DNA from: Cercis canadensis | Taxonomy: Eukaryota; Streptophyta; Magnoliopsida; Fabales; Fabaceae | Length of the DNA: 64,000 bases | Assembly: GCA_003255065.1 (NCBI GenBank) | Contig: QAOA01008548.1 | Span: 76,009 to 140,008, forward strand | Direction of reading: 5' to 3' | Shown here: piece after piece, positions 47,741 to 59,774 of the stretch | Layout of the letters: every line of letters begins with the position of its first letter | Numbering within the stretch: the stretch's first letter is position 1 | Translations under genes and position numbers: made by a program | Notes under the pieces: generated by a model | Database searches by the model: none | Seen by the model: the letters and a program-made list of their open reading frames with translations, nothing else | Told to the model about the DNA's origin: nothing

Positions 47741-50700
47741 TTGAGTAACATGGACCCATTTTTTGAGACTGGAAACCCCCACGCCACCTCGGAAACCACT
47801 CCTTCACCCATGAGACCTCCATTTCAGCCCGACACTACCCGAAAGCAACCACCATCACCTCCTCGCCAAACCTCCCACAGTCCAGAACTTTCCCGCGAAA
47901 CCTCAGATCAAGCAAATTCGGAAAAGATCACTCTCTTTTTTCTGCTCCAAGAAATCCAAACTCTCAAACAAGAGCGGAAGGCAGACAAAGCAGAGATAGC
48001 AGAGTTAAAAAAGCACATTCAGAAAACTGACTCTTTAGTCGAAACCCCAGTCCGAGGAGACTCTCTACCTCCCTGTTTTCCCCTCCAAGAAACTCCTCAG
48101 GGCAAGCACCAGAAGAGTCAACACACATAAGAGGTCGAGGAGAGCCAATCTTCTTTTCACTCCCTCTACCGAGGAACGCCTCCTCAAACATCTGCTCACA
48201 GTCAACCATCACAGGCTCTGGAGAGAAAGAAACGAGCTGCCAAACACCCCTTCACACGGGAGATCATGGCTTTTCCCTTACCCCCGAACTTCAAACAGCC
48301 CCACCTAGACTCCTACGTCGGTTTCACAGACCCCAGAGAACATCTGGAAAATTACAACTCGGTCATGCTTCTGGCAGGGTCAGCGGAAGAAATCATGTGC
48401 CGTGCTTTTCTTACCACCTTGCATCGGGCTGCCCTCCAATGGTTTTCTGGCCTCCCACAACACAGCATATCAAATTTTGATCAGCTCGCCGAGCTCTTCC
48501 AAACTCGTTTCTCCACCAGCATGACCCATCAAAGATCCTCTGCCGTTTTGGCTACCTTGAAGCAAGGAGAGACAGAGTCCTTAAAAGAATACATGGACTG
48601 GTACAACAAGCTCTCCCTCCAAGTCCGAGACCTAACCGAAGCGGTTGCTATGCATACAATCCAAGCAGGTCTCCGACCTAGGCGGCTACTCGAATATCTC
48701 ACCCTTAACCCACCAGCAAACCTATCTGACCTTCTGTTGAAGGTAGCCAAACACATCAACCTAGAAGAAATACTAGACCAGAATGAAAGAAACAAATCTC
48801 CTCGGGATAAGAAAGGCTCGGAAGAAAAGAAATCCAACAAAAGAGAAAGATCCCCAACCCGACCTCGGTTTGATAGCTACACACCTTTGAATCAAAGTCG
48901 GGCCCGCATCCTAGAAGAAATATGTCACACAAAGTTAGCTCAGCTACCACCTCCCAAAAAGACAGTAGGAGCTGAGAAAGACAAATATTGCGTCTTTCAT
49001 CAGGGACGAGGGCACGACACCAACGACTGCAGACATCTGCAGAATGTCATAGAAGATCTTATTCAAAAAGGCTACCTGCAAAAATACCGCGCCGAGATTC
49101 CCACTCCTAACCAGAGACTCCACAGGGAGCATCGACCAAGGCACCAATCCCCCCTAAGAAACCACCCAACTCGTCCAAATCTAAATCCACAGGGCGACAG
49201 AGCTCCGGGCAGGTTCCTTCCGAACCCTCAAGAAAACCCAAGGCAGAATACCGCAGGAATCATTCATACAATCGCAGGTGGTTTCGCTGGCGATGGATCC
49301 TCAAGGTCTTCCAGGAAAAGACACGAACGAGCTGCCCAAAAGCACAAAAATGAAACCTTCCACACTACTATTTCCAAGAGAAATAAATCCCAGCCAACCA
49401 TCTCCTTCTCTGACGTCGACTTTGGGATCATTGACCCAGAGCACGACGATCCCGTAGTTATATCATGCCTGATAACTAACTATGAAGTCCGGAAGGTCTT
49501 GATTGACCAAGGAAGCTCGGCCGATATCCTCTTCTATCACACCTATACTCAACTCGGCATTCCTACCTTGAATCTTAGCAGTTATCCAGGAACTCTAGTA
49601 GGATTCTTAGGAAACCAGGTTGGCGTCAAAGGCACCATCACTCTAAGGGCCACTCTAAGCGATTTTCCCAACTTGACCAACACCGACATCCGCTTCTTGG
49701 TCGTCGACTGCCCCTCTGCTTACAATGCCATTTTGGGACGACCCTCTCTCAATAGCATCGATGCAATTGTCTCAACGAAGCACCTTTTGCTCAAATTCCC
49801 CACTGCTTTGGGCGGGGTCGGTCAAGCACGAGGCGACCAACTTCTCGATAGAACCTGCTACAACATCAGCTTATCCATCGACTACTCAAAAAGGTCGGAA
49901 GACACCAGCAAAACCAACTCTTCGATTCCCCTCGACGAGCTCGATAACCGAACGACAAGTCAAGGGTCTCGACCAGAGCCAAAAGGCGACCTAGTCTCAG
50001 TACAAGTGGGACAACAGCCCGACCAAACAGTAAAGGTGGGATCTGGCCTTCCTCCGCCTATCGTGAAGAAATTGACCGACCTCCTGGTTGCCAACGCCGA
50101 TCTATTCACGTGGACAGCGGCTGACATGCCAAGTATAAATCCAGATTTCATCTGCCATAAACTCGATGTTAATGCAGGGGCCAAACCAATCCGACAAAAG
50201 AAACGGGTAGTAGGACCAGAATGGCAAGCAGCAATCCAAGAAAAAGTCACCAAATTTTTAGACGTCGGGTTCATTCGGGAAGTACCATACGCGACCTGGT
50301 TAGCAAATGTCGCCATGGTAAAGAAAGCCAATGGGAAATGGAGAATGTGTGTAGATTACTCCGACCTCAACAAATCATGTGCAAAAGACCCCTACCCTCT
50401 TCCAAGCATCGACAAGCTTGTCGATGAAGCATCCAGATACAAACTTTTAAGCTTTATGGATGCTTATTTGGGATACAACCAAATTCGCATACACCCTGAC
50501 GATGAGGACAAGATAGCTTTCATCACTAAGAAGGTTACCTATTGCTACCGAGTAATGCCTTTTGGGTTAAAAAACGCAGGGGTCACCTATCAAAGACTGA
50601 TGGACCGAGTTTTTAAAAAACAAATAGGACGGAACGTCGAAGTATACGTAGATGACTTATTAGTCAAATCACACTCGAAGGCAATTCACTTGATCAATCT

Positions 50701-53161
50701 GGAAGAAACGTTTACCGAGCTCCCAAACCACGTCATGCGCCTAAACCCTTCCAAATGTACATTTGGGGTTGAGGCTGGCAAGTTTCTCGGGTTCATGTTA
50801 ACACATAGGGGCATAGAGGCCAACCTGGACAAGTGCACAAGAATCATCCACATGGAACCACCAAGGACGGTGAGAAAGGTCCAGAGGTTAATCGGAAGAA
50901 TCGCAGCCCTTTCACGATTCATGTCAAAATCAGCCGAGAAAGCTCTCCCTTTTTTCTAAGCGCTCAAAAAAGTCAAAAATTTCGAATGGACAACAGATAG
51001 CCAACGAGCCTTCGACGAGCTCAAGCAATATCTCGCCTCACCGCCAATACTTACCAAGCCCAAACCAGCCGATATACTCTACCTATACCTTGCCTCTAGT
51101 AACCATGCTGTCAGTTCTACCCTCGTCCGAGAAGAAAACAGGAGCCAATTCCCAGTATACTTTACCAGTCACACCCTCCAGGGATCAGAGCTCAACTACC
51201 ACAAGATAGAAAAGCTCACATATGCTCTCCTTCTCTCAGCACGCCGTCTCAGGCCATACTTCCAAAATCACCAAATTACTGTCCGTACCGATCAATCATT
51301 ACAGCAGGTCCTTCAAAAACCTGACCTTGCGGGACGTATGCTCAGTTGGTCCATCGAACTCTCCGAGCATACTATCACCTACGAGCCTAGAGGCGCGATA
51401 AAGGCACAAGCTCTGGCCGATTTCGTTGCTGAGTTCACTCTCGCCGAAGCACCCAACCACGATCCGCACCATAACTGGTGATTATCGGTTGACGGTTCCT
51501 CAAACTTCAAAGGAGGAGGAGCAGGGATAATCGTGGAAGGACTATAAGGCATAACAATAGAGCAGTCTTTGCGTTTTGAGTTTCCAACCTCCAATAATCA
51601 AGCCGAATATGAAGCTCTTATCGCCGGTCTCAAACTAACTCTGGAGTTCGGATCCGAAAGTCTCTTAGTGTTTAGCGACTCTCAGCTAGTAACTAGCCAG
51701 GTTAAGGGGGAATATCAAGCCAAAGATCCCCAGATGATCAAATATCTGGAGAAAGTCCAAAGCTTAGTCTCCCAGTTGAAAAAATTTGAAATCCTCCACG
51801 TCCCGAGAAGCGAGAACTGTCATGCCGATCTCCTCTCCAAACTGGCCAGTAGCAAGAAACCATGAAACAACCAAACGGTCATACAAGAAACATTTCATCA
51901 GCCAAGCATAGAACAGGACACAGTGCTAAGCGTCGAGGAAGAGGCCCCAACATGGATTACCCCCATCAAACAATACCTCGAAACCGGAAACCTCCCGATA
52001 GAGAAAGTGGAAGCAAAAAAGCTCCGACGTATAGCCACCAACTACTACCTCGAAAAAGGCGTGCTCTACAGACGCGGCTACTACACCCCACTTTTGAAAT
52101 GCCTCACCCCGAAACAATCTACTTACGTCTTGCAGGAGATCCATGAAGGAATATGTAGCCACCACATTGGGGCCTGCTCCTTAACAACTAGCATTCTCAA
52201 AACTGGATACTATTGGCCAATCTTGAGGACTGACGCGACCAAATTTGTGCAAAGATGCAACAAGTGCCAAAAATTCGCACACATTCACCTGGCACCACCT
52301 ACCTACCTTCACGTCACAGTAGAGCCATGGCCTTTCTGCCGATGGGGATTGGACCTCTTCGGACCTTTCTCGTTAGCCCTTGGGCAGAAAAAATTCCTCA
52401 TTGTCGCTATTGATTATTTTTCCAAATGAGTTGAAGTCGAGCCTTTGGCTACAATAACGGCTAAAAATGCTAAAAAGTTTGTTCAAACTTTCATTGTTTG
52501 CAGGTTCGGCATCCCCTAGTTCTCAGACTCAGGGTTCATAACATTTTGTGCCGACCTACACATCAGGCTACACTTCACCTCGGTCGAACATCCTCAAGCT
52601 AACGGCCAAGTAGAGGAGGCAAACTGAATAATACTAGATGGCATCAAAAAAATATTGGACCAAACCAAAACCAAGTGAGTCGAAGAGCTGCCATGGGTCC
52701 TCTGGTCATACCGAACTACTTCCCAAACCTCCATTGGTGTGTCCCCATACAAGCTAACCTATGGGACAGAAGCTATGATTCCCGTAGAGATCGGCGAACC
52801 AACTCGAAGAAAAGAACTTTTTCAGCCTGATCAAAATCCAGAGCAACTTCAAGTGAACCTCGACCTACTTGACGAGGAAAGAGACAAAGCTCGGATCAGA
52901 GCAATGGCATATAAAAAAAAACTCGCCCGTTACCACAACCTCAAGGTCAGATCAAGGCAGTTTCAGCAAGGCGACCTCGTACTTCGCAAGACGGCCATCA
53001 CAAGAAAGCACCTGAACGAAGGAAAGCTGGCACCAAATTGGGAAGGCCCCTACCGAATTCACGAGGTACTGGGGAAAGGAGCATACAAACTGACAACCGT
53101 GGAAGGAGATCACATCCCCAGAACTTGGAATGTATTAAACCTTTGCCAATATATACAATGA
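47741..53161 (+). pseudogene. Gag-pol polyprotein of the Tat element, nine stops
   Basis: One frame runs for 1807 codons with no frameshift. It is broken only by stops at 48128, 50957, 51479, 51545, 51863, 52427, 52517, 52625 and 52676. In order: a Pro-rich N-terminus with a coiled coil; retrotransposon gag (about 48290-48780); a knuckle-like CVFHQGRGHDTNDC (about 48985); aspartic protease (VLIDQGSSADIL, about 49495); reverse transcriptase with YVDD at about 50645; RNase H (about 50960-51430); a second, archaeal-type RNase H (SVDGSS to CHADLLSKLA, 51485-51850); and integrase with HH-CC (CNKCQKF), WGLDLFGPF and a GQVEEAN block. The open stretch 48266-50959 (897 codons) is the largest in the window. 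As it stands it cannot make a full pol. Confidence 0.93.
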
Positions 53162-53188
53162 AGTTTCCTACATCTATGCAGAAAAAGA

Positions 53189-53312
53189 CCAATGTCCTTA
53201 AAAAAGCTCTATCCGAGCTCCAAATGCAAGGGCCAATGTCCTTAAAAAAGCTCTATCCGAGCTTCAAATACAAGGGCCAATGCCCTTAAAAGGACTAATG
53301 CCCTTAAGAGAA
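53189..53312. repeat. 44-bp tandem repeat after pol
   Basis: ccaatgtccttaaaaaagct starts units at 53189, 53233 and 53277, with a truncated fourth at about 53297. It lies between the pol stop and the antisense gene. Confidence 0.85.
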
Positions 53313-53754
53313 ATTCTGATCGAGCTCAAAACACGGTCAAGTTATTAATTAGCTAATCTCGATCAAAATTACCTTATCTTTTTACAAGGTATTAACTCTT
53401 TAAAAATATTTCTTTCACTAAGTCTTTACTTGGTCAAGTTATTAATTAGCCAATCCTTTTCCAGATTACCTTACCTCCTTACAAGGTACTTATTCTTTCA
53501 CTTAGTCATTTATTTCAAGCTTTTTTAGTTCACGATGTTCTTTCATCTCCAATCTTTGATCTCATCTGAGCTTCAAAATATATCTGTCCAAATATCTATC
53601 ATGAGAACACCAAATCTCCAAAAAACTAAACTAAAACCCCAACATAGGATACGAGAAATCGACAGAAGAATAAATCGATCTGATGTATATTATTCAAACA
53701 AAAAATATTACAAAGGATAGAAAATACAAAGAAATTAAATATATATATATATAN

Positions 53755-55826
53755 AACCCCCTGGGTTTTTTCTCGCTCTCGAAGAACATCTTCGTCCTCC
53801 GAGGCAGAGTTCGCATCCTCACCCGAGTCAGGGTCAACTCGAAGCTCAGGATCATCCCCGTCCCCTTCCTCGGTATCGTCCACCAGTTGCCTATCTTTTA
53901 CCCTCTTCCAGGGATCCAGGAGCTCGGCATCAACGTTGGGGACCTACAAGCAGACTTGCTCCAAGCACAGCTTAAATCCCTTCTCATGGGCATCCGCATA
54001 ATTCACAGTTATTTTCTGCTTAGCCCAGTCCCTCAACCTTGACTTGAACTGGCGAACTCAGTTGAGCCTTCGAGCCATTTGGCACCGAACTCTGCCCTCC
54101 CGAATTTCCGCCTCCCGGCCTAGCTCCTGGCTTATCTTCTTCTCCTCTTTCACTTGGGCTAGCTCGGCCAAAGCGCTCTCCAGCCGAGTTTGGATGTCTC
54201 CCAACTCCCTTTGCGCTTTGCCCAAAGCGTCTTGGCAGGACTCTACCATAGCTCGGGTTACCTCATCCTCTTCTTGATATTTTTGAATCTCAAGCTCGGA
54301 CACGACAACCCTCTCGTTTAGCTCTTGGCCAATCACTGCAGCCTTCCCTAGGATGTCTCGGAGATGCTTGCTGAGCAGCAGCGTCTTGGCCTCTGCTATC
54401 TTCGTCCGATCCATGGGCAATGTCAAAGCTTTAAGGAAATCCCCTGCCAGATACTGAACATTCTAGAACGAGACACTGGAATGCTCCCGTTTTTCCCCCA
54501 CCGGGGCAGCAAATAGCTCGAAGTGTTTTACCTCTGAGTCGAGGTCAAACATTCGGCTGGCCGAAGGGTCTTCTCAGTCCTTTTTGTTCCTCGCAGCCAC
54601 CCTCTGCCTTTTATTCCCGGCTCTCTGCTTGCCCTTGGCAGCCGCAGGACTCCCCTCTACTCAAACTGGTGGCAGTGCTGGCACGTCTTTCGGTAGCACC
54701 ACCGTCACTGGCTCAGCAGGGATTGCCTTTGTCGGAGCCGCCAACCTCTGATTCTTAGCTTTCGTTAGCTTCGCTAAATTTACCATTTGTTCCTTCGAAA
54801 ACTTCCCCTCTGCAGCACAAACAAAACAAAAAGGGGGGATTAGTCAAACAGGAAACACATACATAAAACCACACAATAAATACCGACCAATTAGATCTTT
54901 GGCCTTGAGAGTGACCATTTGGGCGTTTTCTATAGTCAGTTGGGAGATCGTCTGTATAATCTGCCGATCTTCCCGTATATACTCGTCCATCGCTCGAGCT
55001 AGCACCTTATATACATCCCAGCTCCAACGAAGAGGAAACCGGGGCTTCAAATCCTCCTTTAAGAAGAACGCCATGGACAGCGCAGACCTGCCTTCCAGGT
55101 CGGAACCGTCACTCGGAAGAACCGGTCTTTCCAACCCTTAGCCGATTCTTCCACCAACTTCATCAATCCTAAACCACGCCGACCAGCTATATATACAAAT
55201 TCCTGGTCGGTATCCTTAACATCATTTAAGATAAAAAAAAATAAAAAAAAAAACATTTCTACCCTACTCTCTACCGATAAAAGATCACACATTTTTTGGA
55301 AAGCTCGGAGAAAGCCCCAGCCATTAATATGGAGTTGGGACGGAGCCGCATTCACCTTTCTAAAAAACTCCATCTCGAAGTCAGATAGAGGCAACTCGGC
55401 TCTGGCCCTCTCCTTGTAAGCAGCACTAAAAGTAAAAAATTCATTTTTTGGACAATGTTCGCATACAGGGGCATTCCTAGGGCATGATTTAATGTCATAA
55501 CTACTACGAATCCAATCGATTTCGTTATCATAGTATTTAAATTCCTTTACGAATTTCGAACGAAGTACAGAAAAAGTATTTCTGACCCTCTCATGAACAA
55601 ACGAAGGAATGGAGGGTCGTACAAGAGGTATATCTATGCTACTCTCACTAGAGCTAGCCTTTTCCGATCTACAAGGTTCCCTATCAACACTTGGTTCCCT
55701 GTCACTAATTGCTTCCTTATTGGCATCTACCCCCTCACCAGACGAAAGCACCTCAATACTCTCTAGATAACCCATGGGGTCATCACCATTAACAGACGAA
55801 CAACTTTCCATACCAACACACTGCAC
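53755..55826 (-). pseudogene. Antisense accessory gene of the Tat element, decayed
   Basis: The minus strand opens at 55826 (MQCVGMESCSS) and encodes an acidic Ser-rich leader, then FVHERVRNTFSV, FKYYDNEIDWIR and KGWKDRFFRV, which resemble the plant 'putative gypsy-type transposon' domain. The frame shifts near 55100 and continues as MAFFLKEDLKPRFPLRW to KDLIG. A likely intron (about 54890-54812, GT...tgtgctgcag) leads to a Lys-rich and then coiled-coil part (54426-54058) and an acidic tail (DDTEEGDGDDPE) that ends near the gap mark at 53754. Several in-frame stops lie downstream. Antisense extra frames before the 3' LTR are known in Tat elements; their function is unknown. Confidence 0.75.
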
Positions 55827-56377
55827 AAGAGCTCGGAGAAGAAAGAAGACCTACAATCCTAAGAGCAGAAAGAGGTAAAATTACCTTTGAAAAAGGAGTA
55901 ACCCGAGCTGAGATCTCACACAAAGCAGAAATTCCTTACTTCACACCTACCTATGCATCGACCTCAAAAAAATTTCGTCAAAAGAGTAGAAGGAAGTTTC
56001 GCCAACCCCTATTTATAGGACAAGGCAAAATAAATCTGATCGCTCAATACCTCCTAATCCAACGGTGGCTGAGACAGCCGTATTCTATCTCGGGAAGGCC
56101 AAACACCACATCTAAAACGGCTCTGACACTTCAAGCAATCCAAACGACAGCCGCAGCCATGATGGTTATTAATGATCACCTTTGGCAAGGAGACAAGTGG
56201 CATCAATGCCCAGAGCGACAAATAGCCATCATGGCATCCGGCGCGTTATTAAAATTTCAAAAATTTAGCATCTTCAGCCTTCCCCACATTCCTATCTCGG
56301 AACCAGATATTGCCTGCTCAGAATGTCAATAGATCGATCCCGGTAAAACCAAAATCCGAGCTTCAAGGAGGGGCAAG

Positions 56378-56679
56378 TGTAGATACCCGGTATTTCGGCC
56401 CATAAGGTATTAAGCTCATTATCACCAAAGCCCATATTTGGAAAAATTTCCTTGACCCTTTAAACCTTCAAATTTCTCTATAAATAGGCTCCAGACGACA
56501 GGTAAAAGGGTTGGTCTTTCTTTGGACTTAAGATTCACCAAGATTTATTTTCTAATACCTCGGTTATCACTAACTTAAGCATCGGAGCTCGGGCATAAAC
56601 ACCCGACCTTTGTTATACGTCTTCACAGGTACCCCCGTTTTGCCGAGTCCCCTCATCAATACCAAATCAGGCATCGTCA
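56378..56679 (+). repeat. 3' LTR
   Basis: 302 bp, ending ggcatcgtca and followed by the target duplication gaacc. About 11 differences from the 5' LTR, ten of them transitions. Confidence 0.95.
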
Positions 56680-56684
56680 GAACC

Positions 56685-57885
56685 ATATATCTTCTTGAAT
56701 GTTGAATGAATCAGAAACACAGAACTCTTATATACAAGGAGGAATTGATGATGTGTCCTGAATGTTAACTGGGTAAGATGCTCAACAAATAATTTTGATT
56801 TAGGCCCCTTGTTAGCAGATTTCAATATGGGGCATGGCCATTAGGGTCACTACTCATTAGCCTTAACATTTGTTTCCTCAAGAAATCTTAGCGGTATAGT
56901 GGCTGCATTAATTGGTGTCTCCTGTCATCTTCACTTATTGACCCTCGTATTGACTTAGCTTAAAGCACAAGGGTCTAACAAAAGCCCTTGTTATCCTTCT
57001 TCCTCTTACAGACTAGGAAGATACTATGTTTGACCAAGTCTCAACCACCATAACTAAGCCTTGACCTTGCGGGTAGGTGGAGGAATTGTATCACATTTTA
57101 AGTGATACTGTATATGAAGTAAGGGGATGATCCTATTACATATCAAATACTCTGTTTTTGCCATAACATAGGTTAAATTAGATTTTTGAGTAAAATGTCG
57201 TTTTAGTCTTTGAAAGATACAGTAAAAATTATTTGGATTTTTAAAAGATTTTTTTGTATCACTTGAGTCTCTAAAAATTCAAAATAGTTAATCAAAATGA
57301 TCATTTTTTACTATCACTTGGGTATCCAAAAGTGTTACAAAAAATGTTTTAAGAACTCAATTCGATCAAAATAATCATCTTTCACTTTCACTTGGATATC
57401 CAAAAGTGATAAAAAAAAATGTTTTAAGAACTCAAGTTGATCAAAATAATCATCTTTTACTATCACTTATCATTTTATTCTAGACTTTTCTAGTTGAGAA
57501 TTTTTTTCTTTTACCATAGGCTAAACAGCACTAGTAACCCTAAATGGAAAAAATTGCAGTAATAGAAATTGAACTCAAACTTCAATGGAAATATTGGGGT
57601 AATAAAAAATTGACCTTAAACTATAATATTATAAGGGATCACTTAGACTGATTTGGGTTGTGTATGTATTGTGCTAGACCATTTGTATTTAGACAAAACA
57701 AATTTAGATACAAATATATTATTTATGCTGTGTTTAATAGCAAATGACTGTTCAAATAAATAAATCTTTTTTGATAGTCAAAATGTAAAAACTATATTCC
57801 TTTATGCTGTATAGAAAAGGCCAAAGCAAGTAGCGATGTAGTATAGAGAATCTCTCTGACACGTATTGTTGAGTCCATTCTTTTT
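56685..57885. other. Gene-free spacer with a 74-bp repeat
   Basis: No gene. From 57291 to about 57470 a 74-75 bp unit (atcaaaataatcatc, acttggatatccaaaagtg, gttttaagaactcaa) is repeated about 2.4 times. A gagtaaaatgtcgttttagtc end at 57188 resembles MITE termini. Confidence 0.6.
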
Positions 57886-57888
57886 GGA

Positions 57889-58150
57889 GTTAAATATTTT
57901 TTTCTTTGAATTATTTTTCAAATGTCACTTTAATCTTTGATTTATTTTTTTTTTTTTGTCACTTTAGTTCTCAAATTATCACTCTATCCACCAAATTAAT
58001 TTTTTAAGTGGTCATTTTTTATGCTACAAAAGATTGATTTAATGGGTAATGTGATTATTTGATGATTAAAGTGGCACTAAAAATAAATTAATGATTAAAG
58101 TGACATTTGATAAATAATTCAATGACGAAAAAGGTTTTTTACTCTTTTTT
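57889..58150. mobile_element. MITE with long inverted repeats
   Basis: The left end gagttaaatattttttt with caaatgtcactttaatc is mirrored at the right by gattaaagtgacatttg and ggttttttactc. About 260 bp, non-coding. Target duplication obscured by T runs on both sides. Confidence 0.7.
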
Positions 58151-58205
58151 TTTTTTTCCTTGAAGTGGTGGACTCCTTCTTGCATTCTCCTTTTACGAAG
58201 AAAAT

Positions 58206-58655
58206 TGTGAAACTTCCTCTGCAACATTTTGTCAACTAATAATGCAAAAACTCTAAAGCTTGAAGTAATGAGCAAGATGCACCTTGACAGTTGCCTCACA
58301 GTGATGAAGATGATGGATCAAAGAAGACTCAACAGATGAAGAAAAGACTAAAAACAGAAGCAGCAAGATTATGAAGAAAGAGAGAACTAATATGTAAACA
58401 GTAAATTCTGAATAAATGATTCTGTAATTGATTAATCTATAATGAATTCATTACATCAATATATATAGGCATGATGCAATGATAGCTCAGCCTTTCTAGA
58501 GACTTCTTCTCAACTGCTTCTCTAACTAACTGAAAATAACTAACATTGACTAAAGCTAACTGAATTGACTTTTGACAACTGTCATGGCTTGATCATATGA
58601 TTACTGACGTGGCATTGATCACCCTCCATCATATCCATCTTGTTTATGTTTAACA
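58206..58655 (-). mobile_element. Solo LTR with 5-bp target duplication
   Basis: On the minus strand it starts tgttaaacataaacaag and ends gaagtttcaca, 450 bp, flanked by perfect aaaat duplications (58201-58205 and 58656-58660). There is no internal region, so it is the product of recombination between two LTRs. It is similar in start and layout to 17727-18148. The 77-codon frame at 58066-58299 is incidental. Confidence 0.85.
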
Positions 58656-59215
58656 AAAATATCTAAGAAGACCTAACAATATTTAACCAAAAAATAAAAC
58701 CTAACAATAAAAAATACCTTCTCTAGAAGACACAGACGTGCAACTCATTTAAGAACGATTTACATTATTTTTAGATTGATTTGTTTGGTATCTCTACCCA
58801 TTTTATTCAAAACATAAGGAGAAGATAAAGATTTTAAAAAAGTTTTGATTGATCGTTTCAGAATAGTAAACGAGCAGAAGTCTATATGAACCCTTCCACG
58901 CCTTGATACAGACATTTTGTTTTTTTGGTAAGAAAGTTACGGATAATATTAAGAAAAGATACTACAAATGGACGTGGTCATGCTTCCCATCTACAATTCC
59001 AAACCAGTTTCATACCCACTAAATAACAGACAAGTTGCAATATATATAATTAGTTTGAATGGTCAAGCCTGACGCAAACCAAACAACCTGGGTAAAATGA
59101 CATCGTAGAAAAAGATGGTCTAATAATTCATGTTCTAGATGCAAAATGCATTGTGTAATGGCACTGAAACAATGTAGAAAAAGAACTACAATGAGTAAGA
59201 AGATGCAAAATATAT

Positions 59216-59765
59216 AGGTTTAGTTGTAATTTTGGTCTTCTTATTTTAACAACTTGATCTTTTTGGTCTGCATTCTTTAAAAATAAAATATTGAATCCCT
59301 CTATATTCATAAAATGTATAATTTTGGTCCTTTTATCTTTCAGTCAAAATTCTTAAGTTTATTTCAAGGTGTAAAGTTCTCTAATTCATAATCTCACTAT
59401 TCAGATTAAATAGCTATGTCTTTTGAACATCCCCATTAAATTTCAACTCGATCTAATGGTTGAACTCAGTCCAAAATACTAAAATTATAATTTTTTATCT
59501 AATCAAAGATCTAGACTCATTCATCATTAAATCGAGCTAAAATTTTGTGAGAAAATTCACAAGATATAAGTTTTCAATCTGAACGATGAGATTATGAATC
59601 AAAGAACTTTACACCTTGAAATAAACCTAAGAATTTTGGCTTAAAGACAAAATGACCAAAATTGTACATTTTTTAATATAGAGTGATTTAATAGTTTATT
59701 TTTAAAGAATGAGAACTAAAAAGTTCATGTTGTTAAAATACAATGACCAAAATTGCAATTAAGCC
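59216..59765. mobile_element. Palindromic MITE, 9-bp target duplication
   Basis: A 550-bp element. Ends ggtttagttgtaattttggt and accaaaattgcaattaagcc are inverted repeats, and the symmetry extends far inward (caaggtgtaaagttct mirrored by agaactttacaccttg). It is flanked by perfect aaaatatat duplications (59207-59215 and 59766-59774). MULE-type by duplication length. No coding. Confidence 0.88.
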
Positions 59766-59774
59766 AAAATATAT

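Larger units (their letters stand above)
47369..56679 (+). mobile_element. Complete Ty3/gypsy LTR retrotransposon, Tat lineage
   Basis: A 9.3-kb element. LTRs at 47369-47670 and 56378-56679 are both 302 bp, start TG and end CA, and are flanked by a perfect 5-base duplication gaacc (47364-47368 and 56680-56684). Right after the 5' LTR comes tttggcaccgtttgtggg, a primer-binding-type sequence common in plant Tat/Athila elements; a purine tract (aaggaggggcaag) precedes the 3' LTR. Gag-pol is on the plus strand, followed by an antisense gene on the minus strand. A second RNase H domain after the first supports the Tat lineage. By eye the LTRs differ at about 11 of 302 positions. Confidence 0.95.

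Noticed and set aside
48529..49147. Minus-strand frames inside gag
   Set aside because: Opposite-strand shadows of the long gag-pol frame.
54044..54277. Plus-strand Ser-rich frame
   Set aside because: It mirrors the coiled-coil part of the antisense gene, which has better family support.
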